Of a stretch of 64,000 bases of DNA, positions 24,186 to 32,896 are shown one piece after another; within the stretch, counting starts at the first letter, position 1, and each line of letters opens with the position of its first letter. The notes beneath the pieces were generated by a model. The model made no database searches and was not told the origin of the DNA. It was given only the letters and a program-made list of their open reading frames with translations. The stretch lies in contig NZ_LYXZ01000038.1 of NCBI RefSeq assembly GCF_001676615.1, positions 47,929-111,928 on the forward strand. Reading direction: 5' to 3'. The stretch is from Labrys sp. WJW. GTDB lineage: Bacteria > Pseudomonadota > Alphaproteobacteria > Rhizobiales > Labraceae. The translations under genes were made by a program, and so were the position numbers.

Positions 24186-25976
24186 ATGGCAGCGCTCTTG
24201 TTCAAGCCGGTTCCCGCTCGCATCGCTGCAGAGCAGCTTCGCTTCATGCTTGGCACGGCTCCGTTTGCCTTCATCATCGGCGGTATCGGCAATGCGGCGA
24301 TGGCCGTCATCTTTGCCCTGAATGCCCCCGTGCTTCCCTTGGCGATCTGGGCAGTCTGCGCTTTTCTCCCCGTGCCTTTTCTGCGCCTGCTCGCCAATCG
24401 CTTCCGCGACAGTCCGGATCCTGTTGCCGAGGCTGGCCGCTACCAGCGCTATACCATCCTGCTTGCCACGGCGATCGGCATCCTGCGGGGCATATTGCCC
24501 TGGATCGCCTTTGATCAGGCTTCTCCCCTCGCCATCGCCCTGCTTCTGTGCTTCATGGCCGGCATCCAGGCTGGCTCCCTCTCCTTCATGGCGCCCGTGC
24601 TGCCGGCCTTTGTCGGCTATTCGGTCGTGTTCATCGCCATGCTTGCCCTCAAACTGGTCACGCTCGGCGATCCCATGTATTGGGGCATGGCGATCGGCAG
24701 CGTCTTGTTCTGTATTGCCATCATCGCTTCGGCGCGAAGCGCGTCGCAGACCTTCCAGAAATTGGCGGAGCTGCGGTTCGAGAACAACGAATTGGTCGAG
24801 CGCCTGCGCCAGGAGACGGCGATCGCCCAGGCTGCCCGCCTTGAGGCCGAAACTGCAAACCAGGCCAAATCGAAATTCCTGGCGGCCGCCAGCCACGATT
24901 TGCGCCAACCCATCCATGCCCAGGGCCTGTTCCTGGAAGTGCTCGCCCGTGGCCAGTTGACGGCGCAGCAGCGCGAGATCCTGGACAATGCCCGCGCCGC
25001 CTCGATCGCCTCGGGCGACATGCTCAACACACTGCTCGATTTCTCCCGGCTGGAAGCGGGCGTGGTCACGGTGAGCAAGCGCTGTTTCGAGCTCCAGCCG
25101 CTGCTCAACAGGATCGGCACCGAACTTGCCCCTTCGGCGGATGAGAAGGGCATCGTCTACCGCCAGCGCGATACCGATGTCATGGTGGAATCGGACCCCG
25201 CACTGGTGGAGCTGATCCTGCGTAACCTGATCTCCAACGCCATTCGCTACACCGAACGCGGCGGCGTATTGATCGGCTGCCGACGCCGTGCCGATCAGGT
25301 GCATGTCGAGGTCTGGGACAGCGGAATCGGCATCGCCGCCGACAACCAGCAGGAAATTTTTCGCGAATTCCATCAGCTCGGCAACCCCGAGCGCGATCGT
25401 CGTAAAGGGCTTGGCCTGGGATTGGCCATCACCGAGCGTCTCGCCCGGGCCGCCAATCATGAATTGCGATTGCGCTCGGTGGTCGGCCGTGGCAGCAAAT
25501 TCGCTCTTATCCTGCCACTTGCAGCCGGACGGTCCGGCATGCACGCCGATCCCGAGCCGTTCGCGTCCGCGAACGACCACACGACGCTGGGCAGACCGTG
25601 CCGGATCCTCGTCATCGACGATGACGAAGCCGTTCGTGAAGGCATGTTGCGCCTGCTGAAAACCTGGGGCGCGCGGTGCGAGGCAGTGGAGGGCATCGAG
25701 CAGGCGCGGCTTAGCCTCGGCCGCCTGGCGCCGGATCTGGTGATCTGCGATTACCGTCTACGCGAGCAGCGGACCGGTGCGGAAGCGATAGCCATCCTCC
25801 GGGAACAGATCCCCGACCTGCCCGCCATCCTCATCACGGGTGACACCGCGCCCGAGCGGCTGCGCGAAGCGGAGGCCAGCGGCATCCCCCTCCTGCACAA
25901 GCCGGTTCTGCCAGCCGCCCTCTTCGCCAAGATCCGCAGCACCTTGCCGCTTGGGCCAAAGCGTGCCCATGGCTGA
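24186..25976 (+). CDS. Hybrid sensor histidine kinase/response regulator
   Basis: 596 aa. Residues about 20-190 hold six hydrophobic segments, a membrane-embedded sensor without a large periplasmic domain. A coiled coil (195-230) leads to the HisKA motif ASHDLRQPIHAQG (phosphorylated H237). The HATPase has NLISNAIRYTERGG, DSGIGIA and GLGLAITERLA. The C-terminal receiver (about 475-590) has ILVIDDDEAVREG, DLVICDYRLREQRTG and HKPVLP. The SHDLRQP form of the H-box is typical of the NahK/ErcS-type group. Partner of the regulator encoded immediately upstream. Confidence 0.9.
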   Translation: MAALLFKPVPARIAAEQLRFMLGTAPFAFIIGGIGNAAMAVIFALNAPVLPLAIWAVCAFLPVPFLRLLANRFRDSPDPVAEAGRYQRYTILLATAIGILRGILPWIAFDQASPLAIALLLCFMAGIQAGSLSFMAPVLPAFVGYSVVFIAMLALKLVTLGDPMYWGMAIGSVLFCIAIIASARSASQTFQKLAELRFENNELVERLRQETAIAQAARLEAETANQAKSKFLAAASHDLRQPIHAQGLFLEVLARGQLTAQQREILDNARAASIASGDMLNTLLDFSRLEAGVVTVSKRCFELQPLLNRIGTELAPSADEKGIVYRQRDTDVMVESDPALVELILRNLISNAIRYTERGGVLIGCRRRADQVHVEVWDSGIGIAADNQQEIFREFHQLGNPERDRRKGLGLGLAITERLARAANHELRLRSVVGRGSKFALILPLAAGRSGMHADPEPFASANDHTTLGRPCRILVIDDDEAVREGMLRLLKTWGARCEAVEGIEQARLSLGRLAPDLVICDYRLREQRTGAEAIAILREQIPDLPAILITGDTAPERLREAEASGIPLLHKPVLPAALFAKIRSTLPLGPKRAHG

Positions 25977-26011
25977 ACGGCGCTGGTAGCGGCTGGCACT
26001 CCCTATATCTT

Positions 26012-27271
26012 TCAACCGAACCGATTCATTGCAAAGGGCGTCGGATCGGCAAAAGTGGGCAATCCCGCCATCATTTCCGACAGCAGCCGCCCCGTGGCTG
26101 GACCGAGCGTCAGGCCATGATGGTTATGGCCGAAGGCGAACCAGAGGCCCTTGTGGCGCGGCGCCGGCCCGATCACAGGGCGCATGTCCGGCAGGCAGGG
26201 GCGCGATCCCATCCAGGGCGCATCCTCGACGCGCTGCCCAAGCGGGAACACTTCGCGGGCATGCGGCTCGGTCCGGTCGAGCTGTACGGGCGTCGGCGCG
26301 TGGTCGCGCGAGGCGAACTCGATTCCCGTCGTCAGCCGGATGCCCCGGGTCATCGGTGCCAGCAGATAACCACGCTCGATGTCGACGATGGGTCGATTGA
26401 GGACGGCGCCGGGTGCCGGCTTGAAATGCACGTGATAGCCGCGCTTGACTGCGAGCGGCACGCGATAGCCGAATTTCGTATAGAGCCGGTCCGACCATGG
26501 CCCGAGGGCAACGACGGCCTCGCGGGAGCGATAATGACGCTCCGGCGTCTCCAGGCTCCAGCCATCCTCTTCCTGCTTCAGGGCGGTTGCGTCGGCCTCG
26601 ACGAAGGTGCCGCCCTTGCGGCTGAAAAGCGCGGCATAGTCCTTTACCAGCCGGCCTGGATCGGCAATCGTGGCGGGATCGCGCCAATGCACCGCTCCCG
26701 CAAATACACCCGCCAGGCTCGGTTCCCTCTCACGCAGTGCGGAAGCGGCTAGCAGATCATAGTGCAGGCCGAACTCGTCGAGCTGCCTGGCGGCCGAGCA
26801 CGCCTTCTCGAAGGCCCCGCTGGTACGATAGGCCTCCATCCAGCCAGTCGGGCGCAATTGTTCGGAAATGCCTGCGTCGGCCATCAGCCTGGCATGTTCC
26901 TCCACCGAATGCTCGATCAGGGGCAGCATATCGAGGGCAGCCCGGCGCAGCCGCTTGGGCGAGGATTCCCACCAGAAGCGTGCGAGCCACGGCAGAGCCT
27001 TGGGCAGGAAACGCCAGTGGTAGCGCACGTCCGCGGAAAGATTCAGCCCATAGTGGAGAAGCGTCGAGAGCTCACGCGGAAAGCCGTAGGGAATGACGCT
27101 GGCCCGCTCGATCAGACCCGCATTGCCGTAGCTGGTTTCCTCGCCCGGAGGACGGCGGTCGACGAGAACGACGGATCGCCCCAATTTCTGAAGATGCAGA
27201 GCAACCGAAACGCCGACGATGCCGGCACCGAGCACCAGTACGTCGCCCGATTGCCTGATGACCTGAACCAT
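26012..27271 (-). CDS. D-amino acid dehydrogenase-like FAD oxidoreductase (DadA family)
   Basis: 419 aa from the ATG at 27269-27271 with a GGGGG-rich site; a longer frame to 27514 has no family support. The FAD-binding DVLVLGAGIVGVSVALHL starts the DAO fold. PGEETSYGNAGLIE and RGIRLTTGIEFASRD match DadA-like proteins, and the end has AFGHNHHGLTLGPATGRL. These enzymes oxidatively deaminate D-amino acids and feed electrons to the respiratory chain. No alr/dadX racemase is adjacent. Confidence 0.85.
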   Translation of the reverse strand: MVQVIRQSGDVLVLGAGIVGVSVALHLQKLGRSVVLVDRRPPGEETSYGNAGLIERASVIPYGFPRELSTLLHYGLNLSADVRYHWRFLPKALPWLARFWWESSPKRLRRAALDMLPLIEHSVEEHARLMADAGISEQLRPTGWMEAYRTSGAFEKACSAARQLDEFGLHYDLLAASALREREPSLAGVFAGAVHWRDPATIADPGRLVKDYAALFSRKGGTFVEADATALKQEEDGWSLETPERHYRSREAVVALGPWSDRLYTKFGYRVPLAVKRGYHVHFKPAPGAVLNRPIVDIERGYLLAPMTRGIRLTTGIEFASRDHAPTPVQLDRTEPHAREVFPLGQRVEDAPWMGSRPCLPDMRPVIGPAPRHKGLWFAFGHNHHGLTLGPATGRLLSEMMAGLPTFADPTPFAMNRFG

Positions 27272-27619
27272 GGACCGCTGCCCCCAAGCAATTTCGTGGC
27301 CAAGACCTGACCGCTGCATCGTGGAGCCCATGACTGCCGGCCGTTTCCCGATTGTCCTTGCGCCAAGCGCTGTCGTGCCCGCAAGCAATTTCATCGCATG
27401 ATGCGGCAACCGCGCTGCTTTGACGCTTGGTCTATGAGAAAGGCAGGGATCGCCCGGATCATTCCACGGGCCCTGCAGTTGTCCGGAGATATCGAAGGGA
27501 TCGTCATCGCGCACAAAGAAGCGGCAACAGAGGGTCAGGTTACGGCCCTTCCCGCAAGAATGCCGTTTGCTTTAGGCTTCTCCCTTCGAATCAGCACAAT
27601 CCGATCGGAGTGAGACGAA
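27272..27619. other. Divergent intergenic region
   Basis: Lies between the divergent dadA-like and methyltransferase genes and must carry both promoters. I see no clear operator, RNA or gene. Confidence 0.3.
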
Positions 27620-28342
27620 ATGGACCGTTCAGCGGACGAGGCCCATTGGACGCGTATCGCCGAACAGTGGATCGCCTGGGCGCGTTCGCCCGGCCACGAC
27701 GCTTTCTGGGCCTATCGCCAGTCCTTGCTCGCCTTTATCGGCGCCGGTCGGGGCAAGGCCCTGGAGATAGGCTGCGGCGAGGGCCGGGTCAGTCGCGAAC
27801 TGCGTAAGCTGGGCTACCATGTGACGGCAACGGACGCCGTGGCGCCGATGGTCGATGCCGCGCGGCAGGCAGAATCGGCCGACGCCTACGCTGTTGCAGG
27901 GGCTGCAAAACTGCCCTTCGCCGCTGCCAGCTTCGATCTGGTGGTGGCCTATAATGTCCTGATGGATGTCGAGGATGTGCCGGCGGCCGTCGCAGAAGCC
28001 CGGCGTGTTCTCAAGCCGACCGGCGAGTTCCTGATATCGCTGGTACACCCCTTTCGGGACCGTGGCCGCTTCGCAGGCCCTGGGCCGGATGCGCCCTTCA
28101 TCCTGGAAGGCAGCTATTACGGCCGGGTTCGCTTCGAAGGCGAAGAAGAGCATGACGGGCTTCGCATGCACTTCGCCGGCTGGTCGCAGCCGCTCGAGAA
28201 CTATGTCGCCGCCCTCTCGCAGGCAGGTTTGGCGATCACGGCTCTGCGCGAGCCCATTCCCGACACGGCGAATGCAGACCGCCTCGAACAGTGGACCCGC
28301 CTGCCGCTCTTCCTATGGCTCAAGGCCAGGATCCTGGCTTGA
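27620..28342 (+). CDS. Class I SAM-dependent methyltransferase
   Basis: 240 aa. SAM-binding motif I is ALEIGCGEGRVSREL, followed by the acidic residue of motif II (VTATDAVAPMV), AKLPFAAASFDLVVAYNVLM (motif IV region) and EARRVLKPTGEFLISLVHPF. It belongs to the Methyltransf_11 class; the substrate cannot be inferred. AT-rich DNA follows the stop. It appears monocistronic. Confidence 0.85.
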   Translation: MDRSADEAHWTRIAEQWIAWARSPGHDAFWAYRQSLLAFIGAGRGKALEIGCGEGRVSRELRKLGYHVTATDAVAPMVDAARQAESADAYAVAGAAKLPFAAASFDLVVAYNVLMDVEDVPAAVAEARRVLKPTGEFLISLVHPFRDRGRFAGPGPDAPFILEGSYYGRVRFEGEEEHDGLRMHFAGWSQPLENYVAALSQAGLAITALREPIPDTANADRLEQWTRLPLFLWLKARILA

Positions 28343-28459
28343 AGGATTTTATTCAAGATATTAGAACTTAAATATAAGTAATTGATATTTATAGAAATAA
28401 TGAACATATTTCATAGTGCTGTGCGAAACCGGGAGCCAGGCTGACGCCCTCGGCTCATT

Positions 28460-29434
28460 TTACACCGCCCATTCGACATCTGTGGTGAAGGCGATGGTCA
28501 ACCAACGATCCCGGCTTTCGCCGCCGATCGCTTCGCCGATCTCGTCACGGATGCGATCCCATTCCTCCAGGCGCATGGCGGGCCGGCCGGGCGGCACGAT
28601 GAAATAAAGCTCGATCTGCCGCCCCCGGCCGACCTTTGCGACATAGGCCTTGTGGGTCAGGAAATCATATTTGGCGACGAAGGTCCTGGCGACGGCGTCG
28701 ACATGGTCCTTGAGAGAGGCCGGTGTCACCAGGAGGATCTCGGACAGGGCCTGCCTGACGGTCGAAACCGGCAAGGGGATGATGACCAGGCAGAGCAGAA
28801 GCAGGACCGCGGGATCGACATAGGGTGTGAGCCAATCGAAGCGTGTGCCTTCGATCGCATAGCCGATGCAAAAAGCAAGGAGAAGCGCCCCGGTGATCGA
28901 GGCCGACATGATCCAGGCCTTGGCATCGAGCGCGACGAAATCGGAGCGTATGGTCCGGTTCATGCGGGTTTCGAACACCGCCATGCCGATGCAGGCAGCC
29001 AAGGCCACGGCGGCATAGAGGATGGCGTATCCAAACGCCAGATCCCTGCCGCCAACCATCAGACTGCCAATGGCATTGATCATCGCATAGATGGCCGCCC
29101 CGATCAGCATGGCGCCGTTGAGGCCGAGAACCATCGGCTCCAGGTGCCAAAAGCCCATGGTGAAGCGCTCATGCAGCTTGCCCACGGCGGTGGCGGGAGA
29201 CGAATTGGTGGCAATCAGGCTGGCCACGATCAGTGCAAGGCCGCTCATGCTGGCATCGACCAGCATGTAGACGCCGTCGAAGACGATGGAAAAGGAACCG
29301 GAGAGCAGGCCGAACACCACGCCGAATCCAGCCACGAAAATGGTGACGGCGATCGAGACTTTGAGGATGCCCTGTTCCGTGTGCACCGTCATCCCCGCTT
29401 TGCCGGACTGCCGAAGCTTCGGCTTCCTCGGCAT
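28460..29434 (-). CDS. Cation diffusion facilitator family transporter
   Basis: 324 aa from the ATG at 29432-29434; a TTG 57 bases upstream is also in frame, and an ATG at 29392 is possible. Six hydrophobic segments. The metal-site helix reads SIVFDGVYMLVDASMSGLAL (HxxxD replaced by DxxxD-like spacing) and the second one AKAWIMSASIT; the C-terminal cytoplasmic domain spans about 245-320. CDF proteins export Zn, Fe, Co or Mn by proton antiport. The unusual TM2 motif leaves metal specificity open. Confidence 0.8.
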   Translation of the reverse strand: MPRKPKLRQSGKAGMTVHTEQGILKVSIAVTIFVAGFGVVFGLLSGSFSIVFDGVYMLVDASMSGLALIVASLIATNSSPATAVGKLHERFTMGFWHLEPMVLGLNGAMLIGAAIYAMINAIGSLMVGGRDLAFGYAILYAAVALAACIGMAVFETRMNRTIRSDFVALDAKAWIMSASITGALLLAFCIGYAIEGTRFDWLTPYVDPAVLLLLCLVIIPLPVSTVRQALSEILLVTPASLKDHVDAVARTFVAKYDFLTHKAYVAKVGRGRQIELYFIVPPGRPAMRLEEWDRIRDEIGEAIGGESRDRWLTIAFTTDVEWAV

Positions 29435-29511
29435 CGACACAGGCAAACACGACCCACCAAGCTGATGGATCGTATCAGCAATGCCGCTCAAAAGGCGATG
29501 CCCCCGGAGGG

Positions 29512-30228
29512 CTATGAGCGTAATTGTCCGATACGGCCCGAGCCCAGATTCCGGCGGACATGCCGCAGCCGGCAGGTCCAGCGTTCAGCCGGCTTGGCGG
29601 CGGAGCGGGCAGCGCGTGCCGACAAAGGCCTGCGCCCCCCCTCTTCAGTCGCATCCTCGGCGGAGGTCTCGTCCGGAAGCGAATTCGAGGCGGGGGGCGC
29701 TTTGCGCAGCCGCCCCTTCGTTTCTTCCGGCTGATTGGCGGACGGCGACGGTTCCAGGCCGTTCGGGGCCTTCGCATCAGGCGCTGCCCGCGTATCTATG
29801 GAAAGCCGTTCTTCCTGTGGTGCCTTGGCCCTGCGAGGCTTCTTTGCCGGAACAGCCTTTGCTTCCTCCGGCTGAGGCATCGGAGCCTTCACCACTTTCT
29901 GGCCGCGTTTAACGGCGGCCTTGTCGCCTTTCCCATCGCGCGCCTGGGTTTGGACAACCTCGTCCTGCCGCTCGACCGGCACTAGGGCAGGAACGGGCGC
30001 AGGCTCCACAGGAGCGGATACCGGGCGTTCGGCCTCGGGTGCAGGATCGGAGGCTCGAGGCTGAAAGAATTGTTCAGCATGTTGCCAGGCCTTGGATCGC
30101 GCACCGGCAGGCTCAGGCGTATCCTCCCAGGACGACGTCGGTCGCGGGGGTGGAGAGGGCTGGGCCTGGGCCGGAATCGATCGCGAACGCCTGACCTCGA
30201 CGAAGAAAGGCTTGGACGGGGGCTTCAT
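29512..30228 (-). CDS. Disordered Pro/Ala/Lys-rich protein
   Basis: 238 aa, nearly all low complexity (Pro, Ala, Lys, Glu, Arg). Only the ends look conserved: KPFFVEVRRSRS at the N-terminus and AERWTCRLRHVRRNLG at the C-terminus. Hypothetical proteins of Rhizobiales with a K-P-F-x-V-E-x-(K/R)-x-S-R start and an E-R-W-(K)-R-R-L end are familiar, joined by variable disordered linkers. No function known; the short end motifs may bind a partner. Confidence 0.6.
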   Translation of the reverse strand: MKPPSKPFFVEVRRSRSIPAQAQPSPPPRPTSSWEDTPEPAGARSKAWQHAEQFFQPRASDPAPEAERPVSAPVEPAPVPALVPVERQDEVVQTQARDGKGDKAAVKRGQKVVKAPMPQPEEAKAVPAKKPRRAKAPQEERLSIDTRAAPDAKAPNGLEPSPSANQPEETKGRLRKAPPASNSLPDETSAEDATEEGGRRPLSARAARSAAKPAERWTCRLRHVRRNLGSGRIGQLRS

Positions 30229-30767
30229 TCGGGAATGTATGTTGTTTGCGAGTCGTGGAACTCAGGCAGCATTACACCCTCGATCGTGCTTGGCAAACCG
30301 CCAGATCAGGTGAAATGCGAAATACCCCTGCTTCTCCCCACCAAGAAGTGGTCATTCTGCGCTCCGCGCCGGATCATTGCACCGTCGGTGGTGCGTTCCT
30401 GCATCGTGCACCGAGCCAGCCTCTTCAATGTTTTTCGCCTCCTTTGCCGGCGCTAGAGGGCGATCACGATCGGCCGGCTCTTCCGTCTCAATGATTTTGC
30501 GCGGTAAACCAGGAAAGACGCCAAGGTCGACCGAGGGAGTATTCTGGCTAAAGCGCTTCTCCCAAAAAGTTGATAGACTTCTCGACCAATAAAACCCGTC
30601 AAAATGGGATCTAGAGAAAAAGTTCGGTTTGGGGATTTCCCGCTTCGCTCGGGCATGTCGCGATTTGAGGGAGACGTTTCAAACCGCAAGACCGCACCGA
30701 ACCAACACGTTAGCGCAAAAATGTGCGGTCTTGCCGAAGGGTCGAGCCATTCCAGGGAGAAATTGTC
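30229..30767. other. Region upstream of groEL
   Basis: About 540 bases without a supported gene. I looked for a CIRCE element (TTAGCACTC-N9-GAGTGCTAA) and found none; the nearest match is a TTAGCG at about 30710. A heat-shock promoter could be present but cannot be assigned by eye. Confidence 0.3.
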
Positions 30768-32396
30768 ATGGCTGCCAAGGACGTGAAGTTTTCATCCGAA
30801 GCGCGTGAGAAGATGTTGCGGGGCGTTGATCTGCTCGCAGATGCAGTCAAGGTGACCCTCGGCCCCAAGGGTCGCAATGTCGTCATCGAGAAGAGCTTCG
30901 GTGCTCCCCGCATCACCAAGGATGGCGTGACCGTCGCCAAGGAAATCGAACTCGCCGACAAGTTCGAGAATATGGGCGCGCAATTGGTCCGCGAGGTTGC
31001 CGCCAAGACGTCGGACGTCGCCGGCGACGGTACCACCACAGCCACCGTCCTGGCCCAGGCCATCGTCAGAGAGGGGGCCAAGGCAGTGGCCGCCGGCATG
31101 AATCCCATGGATCTCAAGCGGGGCATCGACATGGCGGTGGAAGCCGTCGTCGCCGATCTCAAGAACCACGCCCGCCAGGTCACCAAGAACAATGAAATCG
31201 CCCAGGTCGGCACGATCTCGGCCAATGGCGATGCCGAGATCGGCGAGTTCCTCGCCAAGGCGATGAAGAAGGTCGGCAATGAGGGCGTGATTACCGTCGA
31301 GGAAGCAACGGCGCTGACCACAGAACTCGAAGTGGTGGAGGGCATGCAGTTCGACCGGGGTTACATCTCGCCCTATTTCGTCACCAATGCCGAGAAGATG
31401 CGGGCCGAGCTCGAAGAGCCCTACATCCTCATCCACGAAAAGAAGCTTTCCAGCCTGCAAGCCTTGCTGCCCTTGCTGGAAGCCGTCGTGCAAAGCGGCC
31501 GTCCTCTGCTGATCATCGCCGAGGACGTGGAAGGCGAGGCGCTTGCTACCCTGGTGGTGAACAAGCTGCGTGGCGGGTTGAAGGTCGCTGCCGTCAAGGC
31601 GCCGGGCTTCGGCGACCGGCGCAAGGCCATGCTCGAGGACATTGCCATCCTCGCCGGCGGAGCCGTCGTCAGCGAAGATCTCGGCATCAAGCTCGAGAAT
31701 GTCGGGCTGCCAATGCTCGGGCAGGCCAAGAAGGTGGTGATCGAAAAGGAAAGCACCACGATCGTCGACGGCGCCGGCAAGAAAGCGGAGATCCAGGCCC
31801 GTATCGGCCAGATCCGCGCTCAGATCGAGGAGACCAGCTCCGACTACGACCGCGAGAAACTGCAGGAGCGCCTGGCCAAGCTGGCGGGCGGCGTGGCGGT
31901 GATCCGGGTCGGCGGTGCCACCGAAGTCGAGGTCAAGGAGCGCAAGGACCGGGTCGATGATGCGCTCCATGCGACCCGTGCGGCCGTGGAGGAAGGCATC
32001 CTGCCCGGCGGCGGCGTGGCCCTGCTGCGCTCGCTCGGCGCCCTGGGCACCCTGAAACCGGGCAACAGCGACCAGAAAACCGGTATCGACATCGTCAGGC
32101 GCGCAATCGAAGTGCCGGCCCGGCAGATCGCGGCGAATGCCGGTGCCGACGCCAGCATCATCATCGGCAAGCTTCTGGAAAAGGACAGCTATAATTGGGG
32201 CTACAATGCCTATACGGGCGAATATCAGGATCTCGTCCGAGCCGGCGTGATCGATCCCGCCAAGGTGGTGCGGACGGCCCTGCAGGGGGCAGCATCGATC
32301 GCAGCCCTATTGATCACCACCGAGGCGCTGGTGGCTGAACTGCCCGGCAAGGAAGCCCCACCGGCCATGCCGGGCGGCGGTGGCATGGGCTTTTAA
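30768..32396 (+). CDS. groL: Chaperonin GroEL (Cpn60), copy without groES
   Basis: 542 aa from the ATG at 30768 (GGGAGAAA upstream), the standard GroEL length. Conserved parts are intact: VTLGPKGRNVVIEKSFGAP, GDGTTTATVLAQAI with the catalytic Asp, VEEGILPGGGVALLR, and the Gly/Met-rich tail GGGGMGF. It folds proteins in ATP-driven cycles with GroES, but no groES precedes it, unlike the usual groESL operon. Many Rhizobiales have several groEL copies with specialised clients or regulation; this is probably such an additional copy. Confidence 0.93.
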   Translation: MAAKDVKFSSEAREKMLRGVDLLADAVKVTLGPKGRNVVIEKSFGAPRITKDGVTVAKEIELADKFENMGAQLVREVAAKTSDVAGDGTTTATVLAQAIVREGAKAVAAGMNPMDLKRGIDMAVEAVVADLKNHARQVTKNNEIAQVGTISANGDAEIGEFLAKAMKKVGNEGVITVEEATALTTELEVVEGMQFDRGYISPYFVTNAEKMRAELEEPYILIHEKKLSSLQALLPLLEAVVQSGRPLLIIAEDVEGEALATLVVNKLRGGLKVAAVKAPGFGDRRKAMLEDIAILAGGAVVSEDLGIKLENVGLPMLGQAKKVVIEKESTTIVDGAGKKAEIQARIGQIRAQIEETSSDYDREKLQERLAKLAGGVAVIRVGGATEVEVKERKDRVDDALHATRAAVEEGILPGGGVALLRSLGALGTLKPGNSDQKTGIDIVRRAIEVPARQIAANAGADASIIIGKLLEKDSYNWGYNAYTGEYQDLVRAGVIDPAKVVRTALQGAASIAALLITTEALVAELPGKEAPPAMPGGGGMGF

Positions 32397-32615
32397 GAGC
32401 CGCGATATCGCGCCCAGGACGGGGCACCGGAGGGAAACTCGCGCCGTGCGGGTTCCGCGATGGTGCCTTGTCAAACGTCGCCCGCAGCCTGGTTCCAGCT
32501 GTTTTCCAGCCATTGTGATCGGGTGATGGTCGCAATGTGCGAAATCGCACTGACGAGCCCTGCCGCGTCCTGCCTTGTCGTTACGTCATGTCGGCAGTTC
32601 GAGGGCAAGATCTTG

Positions 32616-32837
32616 GTGCGGAAAGAAACGTTGCTGGACCTTATCGAGGGACAATCCCAGGCCGGGAAAGCGGGCCGAAGGATTGCCCGTCGCCAGTACT
32701 GTTTCGCCGCCTGCACCGTCGCGACGCTCGCAGTGGCCATGGTGACCACGGCTATTGCCGGCGTCTCGGCCTATCAGGGCCAGACGACCTATTGGAACCA
32801 TCCAGCCCACAAGCGCGCATCGCTGGCCAGGCCTTAG
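32616..32837 (+). CDS. Possible small membrane protein
   Basis: About 73 aa starting at GTG 32616 or TTG 32613, with GAGGGC just upstream. A basic N-terminal part (SQAGKAGRRIARRQY) precedes one transmembrane segment (AACTVATLAVAMVTTAIAGV) and a short polar tail. No family known. The rest of 32397-32896 holds only the palindrome CGCGATATCGCG at 32401-32412. Confidence 0.35.
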   Translation: MRKETLLDLIEGQSQAGKAGRRIARRQYCFAACTVATLAVAMVTTAIAGVSAYQGQTTYWNHPAHKRASLARP

Positions 32838-32896
32838 AACCGGGATCTTCGGTGCCGTGAGCAGTATTCGGGCACGAACATACTGCTGCTGATGCG

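Noticed and set aside
23583..25580. 665-codon open frame on the minus strand
   Set aside because: Antisense to the response-regulator and hybrid-kinase genes, which carry complete catalytic motifs.
30229..30767. CIRCE/HrcA operator upstream of groEL
   Set aside because: No TTAGCACTC-N9-GAGTGCTAA match or near match found.
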